46,296 nt of DNA from Candidatus Zixiibacteriota bacterium (GCA_020853795.1 JADYYF010000156.1:1-46296), one strand, 5' to 3'; counted from the stretch's first letter, positions 16,859 to 27,231 are shown. Notes: a model not told the origin generated them from the sequence alone. Translations and numbers: made by a program.

Positions 16859-17713
16859 ATGACCAAGACCGTCCGGGAACTGCTCGATTGGGGGCGGGAA
16901 GAATTGCGCACCGCCGGAATCGAGAACCCGCGCTTCGCCGCGGAAGTCATGCTGCGGGCACTGCTGAATCTCCGCCGGATCGACCTCTTTCTTGACATCA
17001 ACCGCACCATCGATGGCGATTTGGCGGCGAAGTTCCGCGATATGATCGGACGCAAGACTTACCATGAGCCGCTGCAGTATATCGTCGGCTCGACCGAGTG
17101 GTATGGCCTGACGATCAAGTGCGACCGCCGCGCCCTGGTGCCACGACCCGAAACCGAGATTGTCGTCGAGAAGGCGCTGGCGATCGTCAAAGACTGCCAG
17201 GCACCGCGGATCGCTGATATCGGCACCGGCACCGGCTGCATCGCCCTCGCGATTGCGGCAACTCGTGAGGATGCCACAGTCATCGCCACCGACCTATCGC
17301 CGACGGCACTGCAATTGGCGCAGGAGAACGTAATTGCACATCAGTTCGGTCATCGCATCTTGTTGCGTCCGGGCGAACTGCTGGAACCGCTCGGCAAAGA
17401 GGAATTCGACTTGATCATTTCCAATCCGCCTTATGTCCGTGAAAGCGAGTATCCCGGGTTAATGCCGGAGGTCCGTGATTTCGAGCCGCGCGGCGCCCTG
17501 GTTGGCGGAGCGGACGGTCTCGAAGCGGTGCGGCCGCTGATCGAATTGGCACCGAAGAATCTTAAGGCGGGAAGTGCGCTCGTGCTGGAGTTCGGTATCG
17601 ACCATGCCGCAGCCGTGACGGAGATCGCGCGGAAGAGCGGCGCCTACGGCGCGCCGGAGATCATTATCGATTACAACCGTCGCCCGCGCGGGGTAATTCT
17701 CACGAAGCCCTGA
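16859..17713 (+). CDS. prmC: Peptide chain release factor N5-glutamine methyltransferase
   Basis: This 284-aa HemK-family enzyme methylates the glutamine of the GGQ motif of release factors using S-adenosylmethionine. The N-terminal helical domain (1-75) includes ENPRFAAEVMLRALL. The SAM-binding loop is DIGTGTGCIALAIA, and the catalytic NPPY motif is in ISNPPYVRESEY. The substrate-recognition PRPETE segment is also present. ATG at 16859 has no clear ribosome site and is 9 bp after the small Tat gene, so it is probably coupled. Its substrate, RF1, is encoded upstream in the same cluster. Confidence 0.95.
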   Translation: MTKTVRELLDWGREELRTAGIENPRFAAEVMLRALLNLRRIDLFLDINRTIDGDLAAKFRDMIGRKTYHEPLQYIVGSTEWYGLTIKCDRRALVPRPETEIVVEKALAIVKDCQAPRIADIGTGTGCIALAIAATREDATVIATDLSPTALQLAQENVIAHQFGHRILLRPGELLEPLGKEEFDLIISNPPYVRESEYPGLMPEVRDFEPRGALVGGADGLEAVRPLIELAPKNLKAGSALVLEFGIDHAAAVTEIARKSGAYGAPEIIIDYNRRPRGVILTKP

Positions 17714-17714
17714 G

Positions 17715-18230
17715 TTAGTTGCCTGGAGGTGTACTCGTGCTGTCGCCGGTTGAATCCGCCGGTGCGGTCAGCGGCCGGCCATAAGGATATTTCTGAACTT
17801 CCTGCGGCGCATCCTTTCGCACTCCGACGCCATAGCGGTACACCAGTTCGCCCCCTTCATGCGCAGCAATGACGGTAAAGACCAGTCCCAACAATCCCGC
17901 GCCGACCGTCGCGGTGACGAATCTCTCGCTCGGACGCCAATGCCCATAGAACTTCAGGCCGGTAAACACCAGAGCGGTCGCCAGTACCAGATAGCCCATG
18001 GTCTCGTGCGATTCCAGGACGAATACGGCCGGTCCAGCGGTGACGAGCGGTTTGGCCATCAGCCCGGTGACGACCGCTGCAAATGCCGCGGCCGCGGCGA
18101 TACCGCCGTTGACCAGCGCGACGAGGTTCCAGAGTTTCGACTTCAGGAAATAGGCCAGGATTTCGGCAACGATCGCCGTGACAAAGAGCCCGATGGCGAA
18201 GTGGACGATGATCGGATGCGGATTCGGCAA
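17715..18230 (-). CDS. DUF2231 family membrane protein
   Basis: The protein begins with the family hallmark LPNPHPIIVHFAIGLF. It has four or five transmembrane helices (about residues 8-28, 38-62, 72-98 and 110-135) and a polar Pro/Thr-rich C-terminal tail. The TTG at 18230, preceded by GAGGAAG, gives an N-terminus matching DUF2231 proteins (171 aa). An ATG at 18281 would add 17 residues and overlap the ATPase gene by 41 bp. It is directly downstream of the copper-type ATPase with a 10-bp gap, so it is probably co-transcribed. DUF2231 proteins (YPFS-like HPMxVHFP histidine motif) are often linked to redox or metal functions; the exact role is unknown. Confidence 0.82.
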   Translation of the reverse strand: MPNPHPIIVHFAIGLFVTAIVAEILAYFLKSKLWNLVALVNGGIAAAAAFAAVVTGLMAKPLVTAGPAVFVLESHETMGYLVLATALVFTGLKFYGHWRPSERFVTATVGAGLLGLVFTVIAAHEGGELVYRYGVGVRKDAPQEVQKYPYGRPLTAPADSTGDSTSTPPGN

Positions 18231-18240
18231 GTTTACTTCC

Positions 18241-20691
18241 TCAACTGAATCGACGCAGCCGCAGCGCGTTGGTGACGACAAAGACGGACGAAATGGCCAT
18301 CGCCGCCGCCGCGATCATCGGCGACAACTGCCAGCCAAACGCTGGATACAACACACCGGCGGCGATCGGGATTGCGGCCACGTTGTAAAAGAATGCCCAG
18401 AAGAGATTTTGCTGGATGTTGCGGCGTGTTGCCCGCGCCAGGCGAATGACCTGCGGCACCTTGGTCAGGTCGTTGTTGCTCAAGGTGACCGCCGCCGTTT
18501 CGATGGCGATATCGCTGCCGGACGAGAGCGCGATGCCGACATCGGCGATCGCCAGCGCCGGCGCGTCGTTGACGCCGTCGCCGACCATGCCCACCGGCAT
18601 CCCTTCCGCCTTCGCCGCGGAAATCGTATTGAGTTTCTGCTGCGGCAGCAATTCTGCGTGGACTTCGCTCACGCCCAGCTCGCGCGCGACCAAGCCCGCT
18701 GCCGCCTGATTGTCGCCGGTCAGGATTGCCGGCGCGATTTGCAGCTCGCGCAAATCATCCAGCGCCGGCCGCGCCTGTGGTTTGACAACGTCCGCAAACG
18801 CAACCAGTGCCACCGCGCGCCCGTCGATAGCGGCCAGCATCACGCTGCGTCCGAGTGCAGTCTCCTGTTCGTAAGCGGGTGCCAATCCCGCGAGGTCGAT
18901 TTTGCGATGGTCGAAGAGATTCTTGGTGCCCAGCAGCACCGGGTTGCCGTCGACAACTCCCGCCGCGCCGGCGCCGGCATAGGCGATGAAGTCCGCCACT
19001 TCCGGCGGAACGATGGATTTGCTGCCGCTGTACTCCATAAGAGCTTTGGCCAACGGATGCTCCGAGCGGTTTTCGACGGCCGCTATCGCCGTCAGGGCCT
19101 GCTGTTCGTCGATGCCGACTACGTGCACGGCGGCAACGCGAAACTTGCCTTCCGTTAGAGTGCCGGTCTTGTCGAAGAAGATCTTGGCAACCTTGCCGAT
19201 TTGTTCGAGGGATTCGCCGCCTCGAAACAGCATGCCGAGTGTGGCGCCGCGACCAACCGCAACCATCAAGGCAACCGGGGTCGCCAAGCCCAGCGCGCAC
19301 GGGCAGGCAATGATCAGGACGGCAATCAACGACTTAAGGGCAAAGGCGAACTCGGCTCCAGCCAGCAGCCAGACAACCAGGGTCACGATGGCGACGCCAA
19401 TCACGATTGGCACAAACACGGCGGCGACTTTGTCGACCTGTCGCTGGATTGCCGGTTTGGTTGTCAGGGCCTGCTGAACCAGCGCCGCGATCCGCGCCAG
19501 ACGCGAATCGCGCTGATAGGTTGTGACGCGGAAATCAAAACTGCCGCTACTGTTGATGGTACCGCCGGTGACGGGATCGCCGATCTGCTTTTCCACCGGC
19601 AAGGCCTCGCCGGTCAGCATCGACTCGTCAGCGGCACCGGTGCCGGCGATGATCACACCGTCCGCCGCGATTTTCTCCCCCGGTCGCACGCGCACGATAT
19701 CGCCCGGCACCAGATCATCCGGCCGCACGGTCGTTTCCTTGCCGTCGCGCACGACTGCCGCCTGCTCCGGTCGGGCGTTCAAGAGCTTGCGAATGGCGCT
19801 GGAACTGCGCGCTTTCGCCTTTGCTTCCAGATAGCGGCCGAGGAGAATCAGCGCGATGATCATCACGGTGGAATCGAAGTACAGTTCCGGGTGATGTTGA
19901 CCGGTGAAGAAGAGCTCGGGCTGCAGGAGCGCGGCGACACTGAACCAGTATGCCGCCGACGTTCCGAGCGAGATCAACGTGTTCATGTCCGCGGTTCGAT
20001 GTTTCAGCGAACTCCAGAGCCCCTGGTGAAATCGGCGCCCGGCCCAGAAGTAGACCGCTGTTGCCAATGCCAACTGTACGTAGCCGGATGTCGCGCGACT
20101 GGCAGGCAGCCGCTCAAGATGCTCCAATAGCATCAGCAGCATCGTAATCGCCGCGGCGATCAAGCTGAAGATCAGTGGGGTTTTGAGTGATGCCAGTTCC
20201 GCGGCGGCCGGGTCTTGCAGCTCGTTGAGCGCGCCTGCTATTCGCGCCTGGTAGCCTGATCCCGCCAGCGCCGCGTCGAGTTGAGCCTGCAGGTCCGGGA
20301 TCGCGGCGTGGCGAATACTCCCGGTCCCGGTCGCGTAATTGACCGAGGCGGCCACGACGCCGGGGATGCTCTTGATGAAGTCCTCGGTGCGCACAACGCA
20401 CGAGGCGCAGTGCATTCCAGTGACTTCAATCTGTGTCTCCTCGAACGCGGCCGGATAGCCACCCGCTTCCAGAGCGGCTGCAAGTACTTCAAGACTCAGA
20501 TGCCGGGGATCGTATTTGATGGCGGCCTGACTGGTGGCCAGATTGACAGCGACCTGATTGACGCCGCTCACACCCTTGATAATGCCCTCGACGCGAGCCA
20601 CACAGCTGGCGCAGTGCATCCCCGTGACGGTCAGGTTGATGCTCGCCTGTCCCGCGGTCGCGGATGCAGTTGCAGTCGTCGAATGGGTCAT
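18241..20691 (-). CDS. copA: Copper-translocating P1B-type ATPase
   Basis: The 816-aa protein has two N-terminal heavy-metal-associated domains, each with GMHCASC (C27/C30 and a second pair near residue 100). Eight transmembrane helices follow. The CPC ion motif is C463-P-C465 in [12 protein letters not shown], the phosphorylation site is D507 in DKTGTLTEG, the HP motif is in SEHPLAKAL and the hinge is [10 protein letters not shown]. The CPC motif with the HMA pattern fits copper(I) export, though silver or related ions cannot be excluded. The ATG at 20691 has GGAGGGATCG immediately upstream, which is better than an ATG six codons earlier. It is coupled to the DUF2231 gene. No copper chaperone or CueR-like regulator is in the window. 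Confidence 0.94.
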   Translation of the reverse strand: MTHSTTATASATAGQASINLTVTGMHCASCVARVEGIIKGVSGVNQVAVNLATSQAAIKYDPRHLSLEVLAAALEAGGYPAAFEETQIEVTGMHCASCVVRTEDFIKSIPGVVAASVNYATGTGSIRHAAIPDLQAQLDAALAGSGYQARIAGALNELQDPAAAELASLKTPLIFSLIAAAITMLLMLLEHLERLPASRATSGYVQLALATAVYFWAGRRFHQGLWSSLKHRTADMNTLISLGTSAAYWFSVAALLQPELFFTGQHHPELYFDSTVMIIALILLGRYLEAKAKARSSSAIRKLLNARPEQAAVVRDGKETTVRPDDLVPGDIVRVRPGEKIAADGVIIAGTGAADESMLTGEALPVEKQIGDPVTGGTINSSGSFDFRVTTYQRDSRLARIAALVQQALTTKPAIQRQVDKVAAVFVPIVIGVAIVTLVVWLLAGAEFAFALKSLIAVLIIACPCALGLATPVALMVAVGRGATLGMLFRGGESLEQIGKVAKIFFDKTGTLTEGKFRVAAVHVVGIDEQQALTAIAAVENRSEHPLAKALMEYSGSKSIVPPEVADFIAYAGAGAAGVVDGNPVLLGTKNLFDHRKIDLAGLAPAYEQETALGRSVMLAAIDGRAVALVAFADVVKPQARPALDDLRELQIAPAILTGDNQAAAGLVARELGVSEVHAELLPQQKLNTISAAKAEGMPVGMVGDGVNDAPALAIADVGIALSSGSDIAIETAAVTLSNNDLTKVPQVIRLARATRRNIQQNLFWAFFYNVAAIPIAAGVLYPAFGWQLSPMIAAAAMAISSVFVVTNALRLRRFS

Positions 20692-20840
20692 CGATCCCTC
20701 CAGCTCCAAACTAACCTTAGCCGACCCATGTGGTCAACATCGAGATTAGCCCAATTGTTCCACGGAGGTTATGAGCCTCAGCGCAACGGGGCTGCATCCA
20801 GGTGGCACCGGGAAGCCGCCGCCTTGCGGGTCGGAAACGT

Positions 20841-23081
20841 TTATTCGTCCCAATCGACGTCAAGTTGTTTGCCGACATCCTCAAAGATCGACGTGATTTT
20901 CCGCTCCATGGCGATCCGCTTCTTTAGCAGGTCGCCCTTCGACACCTTCTTTTCGCGCAACTGAATGTGGAAGCGCAGGCTCTGGGATGTGCCCGAGGGG
21001 CGGATCGTCAGATGACTGTAATAGTCGCCGAAGAAGAAGCGAATGCCCTCGTCCGGGAAGCCGAAGGTCGACGGGTCGTCCGGGTTGTAGCCCTTGGTGT
21101 AGCCGTGCTGGATGTCGTATTTGCCGGTCTTGTAGACTTCAAAGTGCGTGGCCTTCAGACCGCCGAATTTCACTGCGCCGCCGCCGGCGAGCCGCTCCAT
21201 CAGGCCTTCCGCCTTGTGAATCACCTTCATCTTGGTGGAACGGCCCTCGATGCCTTCATATTGTCCGTAGACCGGCGCCGGGCGATAGCCGGTGCGAATC
21301 AGGCCGATGGCCGGGTCGAGGTACAACTTCTCGTTGACCAGATCCAGCACCGACTTCTTTTGGGCCTTGGCGTAGGCGAGCACCTCGAGGAACAGCATCG
21401 CGGCAAAGATTCCGTCCTTGTCGCGCACGTGGCCGTCGGTGCCCATCGACATCTCATCTCTCGGCTTCGCGCCGAGGATGGAGAAGCCGTTCGACTGTTC
21501 GAGCGCCGCCAAATTGACCGTTGCCTGCGGCGTCAAACCCTTGAAGTCGTACAACGTCCAGTAGATCTTCTTGGAGATTTCGTCGTTTTTCCAAACGCGT
21601 TCGACCGCCGCTGACAGTTGCGCAAATCCCACCCAGGTCTTGATCCAGGCAATGCCATACTTCTCGCACAGCAACGTAATGACATCGGTGGTGGTGTGCG
21701 ACTGCACGAGGAAATATCTGGAGAAGTCGCCTTTCGCCTGCTTCATCTTCTCCATCCGGTACCAGAGCAGGATCGCCCAGGCGGTATCGGCATCGAGCAG
21801 GGTCGAGTCGGAGCCGTAGATCGCCCGCTGCGATTTCGGCACCGGCACGACGACGCCGACGCGATCGGCATCGGGATCAGTGCCGATCAGCGCGTCGAGC
21901 TTGGCGAATTTCTCCGCACCGAACTCCTTGATGTATTCGGTCACGGCCTTCATGGCGGCGAACTTATCGCCAGGATCGGGTTGCTGATAGACTTTCTTCC
22001 CCTTTGGGCTCTTGAGGTCGTCAAAGGCCGGGAACATGCCGTCGACCGGCTGCATTACCGAGATCAGATCCAGCTTATCGATCTTGAGCGAGTGGATCAG
22101 GCGCGGCACGGCATCCCGTCCGGCGCCGTTATAGGCGCAGAAGCCGAGATTGAGTTTCTTGGCTTGCGCCGCCAGCAGCTTCTTGTCGAGCAGGAACGAC
22201 ATGATTTGTTTTTCATGCTGCTTGTGCACGTTCACCGGCTCACCCTGATAGTTGTAGTAGTTGATCCCCTTGACGCGCTTGGCGCCGCCGAGGAAGGTCA
22301 ACTGCTCATTCGTGGCTCGGGCCAGATCAGCGCGGCGGATCTCGTCGAAGCCGGTCTTGCCGATATACTCGCTCAGGATCATTCTCCGCTCCGCCACCGA
22401 GAACTGCGAACCGTTGCCGCACGACAGCTTATAGCCGTTATAGCGGCGGTCATTGTGCGAAGCCGAAAGCAAAATGCCCATGTCGGCGTGCATTGTCGGA
22501 ATCGCAAAGGTTACTTCGGGATACGGCACGACGTCGTCAAACAAATAGACCTTCAGACCGAAGTCGATGAACAGCTCGGCGATGATCTTGGCGAAGTCGC
22601 GGCCGCGGATACGGCTGTCGAAACCGATCACCAGCGACTTGAAGCCGCGCATATTCGCGAATTTGGCGATCGCCGCCGACTTTTGCAGCAGCACCACGTC
22701 ATTGATCGTGTTGGGCCCGCGCAGGAAGGGCGCGTCAATTCCGACGTCACGCAGCATCTCCAGCTCCCAGTCCGAGATCACCGCGCGGCCGCGAATCCCG
22801 CCGGTGCCGAACTCGACGTCGGTGAAGAAGGCTTCGTTGACGTCCGGCCAGCGTTGGGCGAAGATCGCCGCCAGAATTCCCGGCTTGGTGTTGGGAGAAA
22901 TCCGATCGATGGCGGGCGACTCCATCCATTTGCACAGGTTTGCGAATACGCCGACGTCCGAAACCGCTTTCTCGTAGATTAGCTGATCGACCGAACCGGA
23001 ATCAAATTGGTGCTTGAGAAATGCGCCGATTTCGCGCGACACGTCGTCCTTAATTGTCTGCCACACTTGAACGCTGTTCAT
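20841..23081 (-). CDS. Alpha-D-phosphohexomutase (phosphoglucomutase/phosphomannomutase), long form
   Basis: This is a 746-aa member of the phosphohexomutase superfamily, longer than the usual 450-600. The phosphoserine loop LLSASHNDRRYNG carries the catalytic Ser208. The N-terminal sugar-phosphate segment has FGTGGIRGRAV. The metal-binding loop is GTDPDADRVGV and the C-terminal phosphate-binding motif is TIRPSGTSQSLRF. It interconverts hexose 1- and 6-phosphates; the substrate cannot be set from sequence. Extra length comes from an N-terminal helical region (1-85) and insertions around 240-330. ATG at 23081 is preceded by AGAGGATC. It has no close neighbours on its strand. Confidence 0.9.
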   Translation of the reverse strand: MNSVQVWQTIKDDVSREIGAFLKHQFDSGSVDQLIYEKAVSDVGVFANLCKWMESPAIDRISPNTKPGILAAIFAQRWPDVNEAFFTDVEFGTGGIRGRAVISDWELEMLRDVGIDAPFLRGPNTINDVVLLQKSAAIAKFANMRGFKSLVIGFDSRIRGRDFAKIIAELFIDFGLKVYLFDDVVPYPEVTFAIPTMHADMGILLSASHNDRRYNGYKLSCGNGSQFSVAERRMILSEYIGKTGFDEIRRADLARATNEQLTFLGGAKRVKGINYYNYQGEPVNVHKQHEKQIMSFLLDKKLLAAQAKKLNLGFCAYNGAGRDAVPRLIHSLKIDKLDLISVMQPVDGMFPAFDDLKSPKGKKVYQQPDPGDKFAAMKAVTEYIKEFGAEKFAKLDALIGTDPDADRVGVVVPVPKSQRAIYGSDSTLLDADTAWAILLWYRMEKMKQAKGDFSRYFLVQSHTTTDVITLLCEKYGIAWIKTWVGFAQLSAAVERVWKNDEISKKIYWTLYDFKGLTPQATVNLAALEQSNGFSILGAKPRDEMSMGTDGHVRDKDGIFAAMLFLEVLAYAKAQKKSVLDLVNEKLYLDPAIGLIRTGYRPAPVYGQYEGIEGRSTKMKVIHKAEGLMERLAGGGAVKFGGLKATHFEVYKTGKYDIQHGYTKGYNPDDPSTFGFPDEGIRFFFGDYYSHLTIRPSGTSQSLRFHIQLREKKVSKGDLLKKRIAMERKITSIFEDVGKQLDVDWDE

Positions 23082-23292
23082 GATCCTCTATCCTTAGGGT
23101 TGGGAAATTCTCGACGTTCTGACCGGACTCAACCTCGCTCCGGCACCGGCTTCGATTGTAAAAGAATTTGCATCAGGTTGCCAGAGGAAATTGCGGCGCA
23201 ACTTGAGCGCAGATTTCTCGTAAAATTCTTGACTTTGGGGGATCGATTTCGGAAGTTTCGATCCTTAATCATTCAATCTGGAGGATGTCTTT

Positions 23293-24720
23293 ATGTCGCA
23301 AACGCTCATGCGCGTTCGCTCGCTTGTTCCTGTGACTGCTCTGCTTCTGCTCCTCACCGCCACGGCTTCGGGGGCAGTAAAGCCGGGGAACTTGCTGCGT
23401 AACGCCTGCCAACTGCAGGAGGCGATGCCGCTTCCGGTCGAGATTTCTCCCGCTCAGAGGGTAGTTGTGGCCGCGCACATGGTGTCCGGTCTGGTTTCCG
23501 AGGAAGCGCTGCAGACGGAGGTGCAGACGTTGCTGCGCAACCTGCGACCGAACGCCTGGATGCCAACTTCGGACACGGCCTATCTGTGGAACGTCGATAC
23601 CTGGGATCCGGATGCCCGCAACACCTACACGTACGGCAACGGCAAGCAGACGCTCTGGCTGACCGAAGAATGGGACGTTGACTCGGTCAAGTGGCTTAAT
23701 GTCTTCCAGGTGATCTCGACCTACGACGGCTCGCACCGCCTCCAGACTGTCACCTATCAAATGTGGAATGAGGGCGATTGGGCAAACTTCGGGCGAAGCA
23801 TTTATACTTACGACGGTTCAAACCGGGTTGCCACGATTACCGGCCAGAACTGGAACGGTGTGACATTTGCCGACAATCAGCGCTCGACGATGACCTATGG
23901 CGCCGGCGATCGCCTTGCCACCATCTTGACCGAGCAGTATGCCGGCACCTGGATGAACTTTCACCTGGAGACTTTCTCGTACGACGGCAACAGTAACCAG
24001 ACCGAGTTACTGACTCAGAACTGGGCCGGGTCCTGGGTCAATCTGAACCGGACGACAAGCACCTACAGCGGCAATCTGGAGACCGAAAGCGTCTATCAGA
24101 CTTGGGGCGGCAGCACCTGGACGAATGTCTACAGAAACGAGTACGAGTACAGCGGTGAGCTGCAAACGCTGGATCGTAGTTCAAGCTGGGTTGGCAGCGC
24201 CTGGTCGCCGACCGACGTCGATACGCTTAAGTATACCGGCAATCTGAATACCGAAACTGTTACCTACCATATTGCCAGCGGCATTCTCGACAAATCCAAT
24301 ATGACTTATGATGGCAACGACAACCTGATTCTCGAAATCGGCCAGGTCAAAGCTCCGGCCGAGGACTGGGTCAACGACTCGCGCACCGTTTTCGTGTACG
24401 AAAACATTCTGGCCGTCAAGGTGGATACCGACGAACTTCCGCGCGATTTCCAGTTATTGCAGAATTATCCCAACCCCTTCAATCCATCGACCGAGATTCG
24501 CTTTAGTTTGCCCAAACCGGCGCACGTCGAGTTGGTCGTCTTCAACCTGCTCGGCCAGCGCGTGCGGGTGCTCGAAGATGCGATGTTGGGGCCGGGGCTG
24601 TATGCGGCGACCTGGGACGGCACCGATCAACTTGGCCGTCCGGCTGCCAGCGGCATTTACTTCTATCAAATCCGTGTCGGTGATGTTGTCGAATCGCGGA
24701 AGATGGTGCTGGCGAAATAG
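23293..24720 (+). CDS. Secreted tandem-repeat protein with type-IX-like C-terminal sorting domain
   Basis: The 475-aa protein starts at ATG 23293 after GGAGGATGTCTTT. A signal peptide covers residues 1-27. From about residue 100 to 355 there are about eight tandem units of about 28-31 residues with the pattern WxGxxWxNxxRxxxxYxGNxxxxTxxxQ, resembling RHS/YD-type beta repeats. The last 90 or so residues match the Por-secretion or T9SS type A tail found in FCB bacteria. Its landmarks are LQNYPNPFNPSTEIRFSLP, then VFNLLGQRVRVL and SGIYFYQIRVG. It is probably exported to the cell surface. A 10-bp-stem terminator follows. Ligand and function are unknown. Confidence 0.9.
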   Translation: MSQTLMRVRSLVPVTALLLLLTATASGAVKPGNLLRNACQLQEAMPLPVEISPAQRVVVAAHMVSGLVSEEALQTEVQTLLRNLRPNAWMPTSDTAYLWNVDTWDPDARNTYTYGNGKQTLWLTEEWDVDSVKWLNVFQVISTYDGSHRLQTVTYQMWNEGDWANFGRSIYTYDGSNRVATITGQNWNGVTFADNQRSTMTYGAGDRLATILTEQYAGTWMNFHLETFSYDGNSNQTELLTQNWAGSWVNLNRTTSTYSGNLETESVYQTWGGSTWTNVYRNEYEYSGELQTLDRSSSWVGSAWSPTDVDTLKYTGNLNTETVTYHIASGILDKSNMTYDGNDNLILEIGQVKAPAEDWVNDSRTVFVYENILAVKVDTDELPRDFQLLQNYPNPFNPSTEIRFSLPKPAHVELVVFNLLGQRVRVLEDAMLGPGLYAATWDGTDQLGRPAASGIYFYQIRVGDVVESRKMVLAK

Positions 24721-24746
24721 CCGAATTCTGACTTGCTGATAAGATG

Positions 24747-24770
24747 AAAGGCGCAGGTTCCTGCGCCTTT
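24747..24770 (+). terminator. Terminator hairpin after the repeat protein gene
   Basis: A perfect 10-bp stem AAAGGCGCAG/CTGCGCCTTT with a GTTC tetraloop lies 26 bp past the stop. The weak tail is CGCATTT. It is symmetrical and could also stop transcription from the opposite strand. Confidence 0.72.
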
Positions 24771-24799
24771 CGCATTTGTAGGGTTGCTCTGCAGTGTGT

Positions 24800-25078
24800 C
24801 TATCGGGTGCTTAACTTGATCGCTACCGCGGCAACGAAGGCAATCATCATGATGATCACCGACGTTTGCCAGTGATAGTAGAGCACGCCTACATGCCCGG
24901 TCGCTTCCAGCGTCAGTTTCTTGTAGCGATTAACCCAGGCGATCAGCAACATGCGGATCAGAAGGAAATTCAGCTTCTCGCCGCGCCGCTGCAGGTCAAC
25001 CACGATCAGTATGCTCGACACCACATACCAGACCATGGCGATCGCGCCGACCACCATCAGCGAAGTCACCAAAGACAT
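24800..25078 (-). CDS. Small membrane protein, 92 aa, unknown
   Basis: The ATG at 25078 follows GAGGGAGATCGAT. There are two hydrophobic helices at about residues 5-27 and 72-90, flanking a basic region with NRYKKLTLEATGHVG. No family is recognised. It follows the 59-aa gene with a 40-bp gap and lies downstream of rho. Function is unknown. Confidence 0.7.
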   Translation of the reverse strand: MSLVTSLMVVGAIAMVWYVVSSILIVVDLQRRGEKLNFLLIRMLLIAWVNRYKKLTLEATGHVGVLYYHWQTSVIIMMIAFVAAVAIKLSTR

Positions 25079-25118
25079 ATCGATCTCCCTCTCGATCGAA
25101 TGCGCGCCCGATTAGCTA

Positions 25119-25298
25119 TCAGACGCGCTCGACAATGAGCAAGAAATCCACCTTGGACGTCGCGCCCATGAATTGAAATGACGGACTGACGTAGGGAATC
25201 ACGGCAATGATTTCCCCCCTCTGCCGGTTCAAGAACTCTTCCAGATTGGCCTGGGCGGTGTCTTTCTTGACCTCCAGGCGATGGACGCGATAACTCAT
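25119..25298 (-). CDS. DUF4177-like small protein, 59 aa
   Basis: The ATG at 25298 follows GGGAGGGAGT. The longer open frame extends upstream over non-coding DNA and into rho, without support. The fold pattern YRVHRLEVKK, then LEEFLNRQRGEIIAVIPY and KVDFLLIVERV resembles the small alpha/beta DUF4177 family. There is no signal peptide. It sits between rho and the 92-aa membrane protein gene and may be co-transcribed with the latter. Function is unknown. Confidence 0.66.
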   Translation of the reverse strand: MSYRVHRLEVKKDTAQANLEEFLNRQRGEIIAVIPYVSPSFQFMGATSKVDFLLIVERV

Positions 25299-25474
25299 GT
25301 ACTCCCTCCCAAAATGATGCCTGACGGCAACATCCGAGAGGAATAACGAGTTCCTTGTCCCTATTGTTGCGGAAATCGGACGTGCCTGAATGGTCTGAGA
25401 CTTTGACGACATAGACCGATCAGTCTTGTGTCTCTCAGCGTTCACCCCTTTAAGCAGACACCAATGGCAGGACA

Positions 25475-26722
25475 CTAATCCTTCATCGAGTCCAGGAACT
25501 TCTTGTTCGACTTGGTCTTGCGCAGGCGGTCGAGCAGGAATTCCATCGCTTCGATGGCATTCATATCGGCCAGGAACTTGCGCAGAATCCACATTCGCGC
25601 CAGCGTCGCTTCGTCGAGCAGTAGCTCTTCCTTGCGCGTCGAGGAGCGGTTGATGTCCATCGCCGGAAAGATGCGGCGATCGGCGAGACGGCGGTCGAGC
25701 ACGATTTCCGAGTTACCGGTGCCCTTGAATTCTTCGAAAATGACTTCGTCCATGCGCGAACCGGTTTCGATCAGCGCGGTGCCGATGATCGTCAGCGAGC
25801 CGCCTTCCTCAATATTGCGCGCGGCACCGAAGAAGCGCTTCGGTTTCTGCAGCGCGTTGGAGTCGACACCGCCGGAGAGGATTTTACCGGAGTGCGGCAC
25901 CACGGCGTTATGGGCGCGGGCCAGACGGGTGATCGAGTCAAGCAAGATCACGACATCGTGCTGGTGCTCGGTCAGGCGCTTGGCTTTCTGCAGCACCATT
26001 TCCGCCACCTGCACGTGGCGTTCCGCCGGCTCGTCGAAGGTCGAGGAAATCACTTCGCCCTTGACCGAGCGTTTCATATCGGTGACTTCTTCCGGCCGCT
26101 CGTCGATCAGCAGGACGATCAGCTTGCATTCGGGGTGATTGGTCGTGATCGCGTTGGCGATTTTCTGGAGGATAATCGTCTTGCCGGCTTTCGGCGGCGA
26201 GACGATCAGGGCGCGCTGCCCCTTGCCGAGCGGGCACATCAGATCCATGACGCGCGTCGTCTGCTCTTCGGCCGATGTCTCCAGCGTGAATTTTTGGTTC
26301 GGATAGAGCGGTGTCAGGTTATCGAAGAGAATCTTGTGCTTGGCGACGTCCGGGTTCTCGAAATTGACCGCCTCGATCTTGAGCAGAGCGAAATACCGCT
26401 CCGATTCCTTGGGCGGGCGCACCTGGCCGGAGATGATGTCGCCGGTGCGCAGGTCGAAGCGCTTAATCTGCGACGGCGAGACGTAGATGTCGTCGGGGCC
26501 GGGCAGGTAGTTGTAGTCGGCCGAACGGAGGAAGCCGTAACCCTCTTCGAGGATTTCCAGTACGCCCTCGGCGAAGATCAGCCCGTCCTTCTCGGTCTTG
26601 GCTTCAAGAATCTTGAAGATCAGTTCCGACTTACGCAGCCCCGAGACGCCGGGAATCTCCAATTCTTCCGCGGTTTTGAGCAAATCCGCGATGCTCTTGC
26701 TTTTCAGTTCAACAATGTCCAT
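25475..26722 (-). CDS. rho: Transcription termination factor Rho
   Basis: This is a complete 415-aa Rho, the hexameric RNA-dependent ATPase that ends transcription. The N-terminal Rho-N helical domain (1-45) precedes the RNA-binding cold-shock-like domain with [20 protein letters not shown]. The ATPase domain has Walker [11 protein letters not shown] and Walker [14 protein letters not shown], plus [20 protein letters not shown] and the R-loop [20 protein letters not shown]. It has no large insertion. ATG at 26722 follows AAAGGATGACTCAAC. A leader of about 119 bp separates it from rsfS and could host Rho autoregulation, but no clear structure is seen. Confidence 0.97.
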   Translation of the reverse strand: MDIVELKSKSIADLLKTAEELEIPGVSGLRKSELIFKILEAKTEKDGLIFAEGVLEILEEGYGFLRSADYNYLPGPDDIYVSPSQIKRFDLRTGDIISGQVRPPKESERYFALLKIEAVNFENPDVAKHKILFDNLTPLYPNQKFTLETSAEEQTTRVMDLMCPLGKGQRALIVSPPKAGKTIILQKIANAITTNHPECKLIVLLIDERPEEVTDMKRSVKGEVISSTFDEPAERHVQVAEMVLQKAKRLTEHQHDVVILLDSITRLARAHNAVVPHSGKILSGGVDSNALQKPKRFFGAARNIEEGGSLTIIGTALIETGSRMDEVIFEEFKGTGNSEIVLDRRLADRRIFPAMDINRSSTRKEELLLDEATLARMWILRKFLADMNAIEAMEFLLDRLRKTKSNKKFLDSMKD

Positions 26723-26841
26723 GTTGAGTCATCCTTTCAAATATTCTCATAGATCATCAATTTCGTTGTTATGGTGCCGGCTGGGGTCAGGGCGACTTGT
26801 GCAACTGACGGCGATAAAAACGGCGGCCGGGTCATTCCGGC

Positions 26842-27189
26842 TCAGGCGGCGGCGATCTCTTCGGTCGGGGCGTCGCCCCAGAGCTCTTCGAGGCCGTAGA
26901 ACTCGCGGATATCGCGGTGGAAGATATGCACCACGACGTCGACGTAGTCCAACAGCACCCAGCGCAGGCTGGTGTAGCCTTCCTTGTGCCAGACGCGGAC
27001 ATCGGTCTTCTTCAATTCATCCATGATATGATCCGCGATGGCCTTGACCTGAACGTCGGCATCCGCGGAGCAGATCACGAAGTAGTCGCAAATGGTTGAG
27101 AGTTCCCGCAGATCCAGGATCTTGATGTCGTACGCTTTCTTGTCTAATGCCAAATCCGCGATTCTGTGCGCAAGTTCACTTGGGGTCAT
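26842..27189 (-). CDS. rsfS: Ribosome silencing factor RsfS
   Basis: The 115-aa RsfS/Iojap protein binds L14 on the 50S subunit and blocks joining with 30S under nutrient stress. The hallmark pattern is present: AYDIKILDLRELSTICDYFV, then CSADADVQVKAIADHIMDEL and WVLLDYVDVVVHIFHRDIRE. A C-terminal acidic/Ala tail follows. ATG at 27189. It lies between the LytR_C protein gene and rho on the same strand, with a 42-bp gap upstream. LytR_C-rsfS order is commonly seen in bacteria. Confidence 0.95.
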   Translation of the reverse strand: MTPSELAHRIADLALDKKAYDIKILDLRELSTICDYFVICSADADVQVKAIADHIMDELKKTDVRVWHKEGYTSLRWVLLDYVDVVVHIFHRDIREFYGLEELWGDAPTEEIAAA

Positions 27190-27231
27190 TAACGAGAGTT
27201 TTCGAAACCTCCTCCAGAACGGTCTCAGGTC

